Positions 63,773-64,000 of a stretch of 64,000 nucleotides of DNA are shown here, in pieces. Every line of letters starts with the position of its first letter. Position 1 is the first letter of the stretch. The stretch comes from Ideonella_A sakaiensis_A (GTDB taxonomy: Bacteria; Pseudomonadota; Gammaproteobacteria; Burkholderiales; Burkholderiaceae_C), in NCBI RefSeq assembly GCF_048320135.1, contig NZ_CP182947.1:2542001-2606000 (forward strand), in the 5' to 3' direction. The position numbers and the translations under genes were made by a program. Below the pieces are notes generated by a model. The model had not been told where the DNA came from, ran no database searches, and saw nothing but the letters and a program-made list of their open reading frames with translations.

Positions 63773-64000
63773 TCAGGACGGCCGCTGGTAACCGCCTTCG
63801 ACACCGTTCTTGCTCAGCACCCACTGCCACAACTGCAGGTCGCGGGCGCGGAAGGCGCCGGCGCACGACAGCAGGTAATAACGCCACATCCGGTAGAAAC
63901 GCTCGCCGAGGCTGGTTTCGAACTGCGGCCACGAAGCCTCGAAATTGGCATGCCAGGCCATCAGCGTCGGGTCATAGTCGGCGCCGAAATTGTGCAGGTC
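63773..64000 (-). CDS. cfa: Cyclopropane-fatty-acyl-phospholipid synthase, C-terminal part
   Basis: The last 75 residues of a CFA synthase run off the right edge. The visible sequence is DLHNFGADYDPTL, then MAWHANFEASWPQFETSLGE, RFYRMWRYYLLSCAGAFRARDLQLWQWVLSKNGVEGGY. It matches the conserved C-terminus of Cfa (YA.TL..W...F, RMW.YYL..C.G.FR....QLWQ..L). The enzyme uses SAM to convert unsaturated fatty acyl chains in membrane lipids to cyclopropane rings, a stationary-phase and stress adaptation. Confidence 0.93.
   Translation of the reverse strand, partial: DLHNFGADYDPTLMAWHANFEASWPQFETSLGERFYRMWRYYLLSCAGAFRARDLQLWQWVLSKNGVEGGYQRPS

Overview
The window is GC-rich DNA packed with genes, and it looks like a chromosome segment of a betaproteobacterium (Burkholderiales or Rhodocyclales type). 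The signs are a GTP-dependent PEP carboxykinase, a glpR-glpD-glpSTPQUV glycerol ABC system with glpK, the prkA-yeaH-spoVR stress operon, parABS beside mnmG-rsmG, and C/G-block intergenic repeats of a kind common in Comamonadaceae-like genomes. The taxonomy is inference. I see no insertion sequence, phage, CRISPR array, rRNA or tRNA. Two parS sites and parA/parB suggest the segment lies near the replication origin, but I found no oriC.

Layout: 1-7267 holds the end of pckG, a small ORF, a metallo-beta-lactamase-fold hydrolase, a TRAP transporter joined to an amidase, and a tiny membrane protein. 7312-17819 is a glycerol island: glpR-glpK leftward; glpD and the six-gene ABC importer glpSTPQUV rightward, closed by a clear terminator. 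17856-21921 has a His-rich small ORF, a class A PBP and a cation/proton antiporter. 22191-27701 is a two-component cluster: two response regulators, a degenerate receiver-kinase and a three-PAS hybrid kinase with candidate shared operators. 27822-31167 has a D-lactate dehydrogenase-type flavoprotein, a methyltransferase and a glycosyltransferase. 31148-39689 is a stress island: prkA-yeaH-spoVR behind a sigma-54 promoter, divergent from otsB-otsA-mscS. 39703-45280 is parB / argC (inverted) / parA / rsmG / mnmG with parS inside rsmG and mnmG. 45401-48993 ends in a divergent pair, a FeeM-like N-acyltransferase and a membrane hybrid kinase. 49007-52933 is an overlapping operon (hydrolase, ABC exporter, GNAT). 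53083-57327 is mostly thiol/redox proteins. 57360-61596 has DNA-related and regulatory genes of uncertain function. 61624-64000 has an intradiol dioxygenase, aroG with an attenuator, and the end of cfa.

Most notable: (1) aroG is preceded by a 24-residue leader peptide with seven aromatic codons in an eight-codon run, followed by mutually exclusive antiterminator and terminator hairpins, a complete ribosome-mediated attenuator not listed among familiar aroG controls; (2) the N-acyl synthase/hybrid-kinase pair has the layout of a signal synthase-receptor system and may be an undescribed one; (3) prkA has a well-spaced -24/-12 promoter and a 5' leader with two perfect stem-loops; (4) the glycerol ABC ATPases GlpS and GlpT carry complementary defects that fall in one composite ATP site; (5) parA and parB are separated by an inverted argC.
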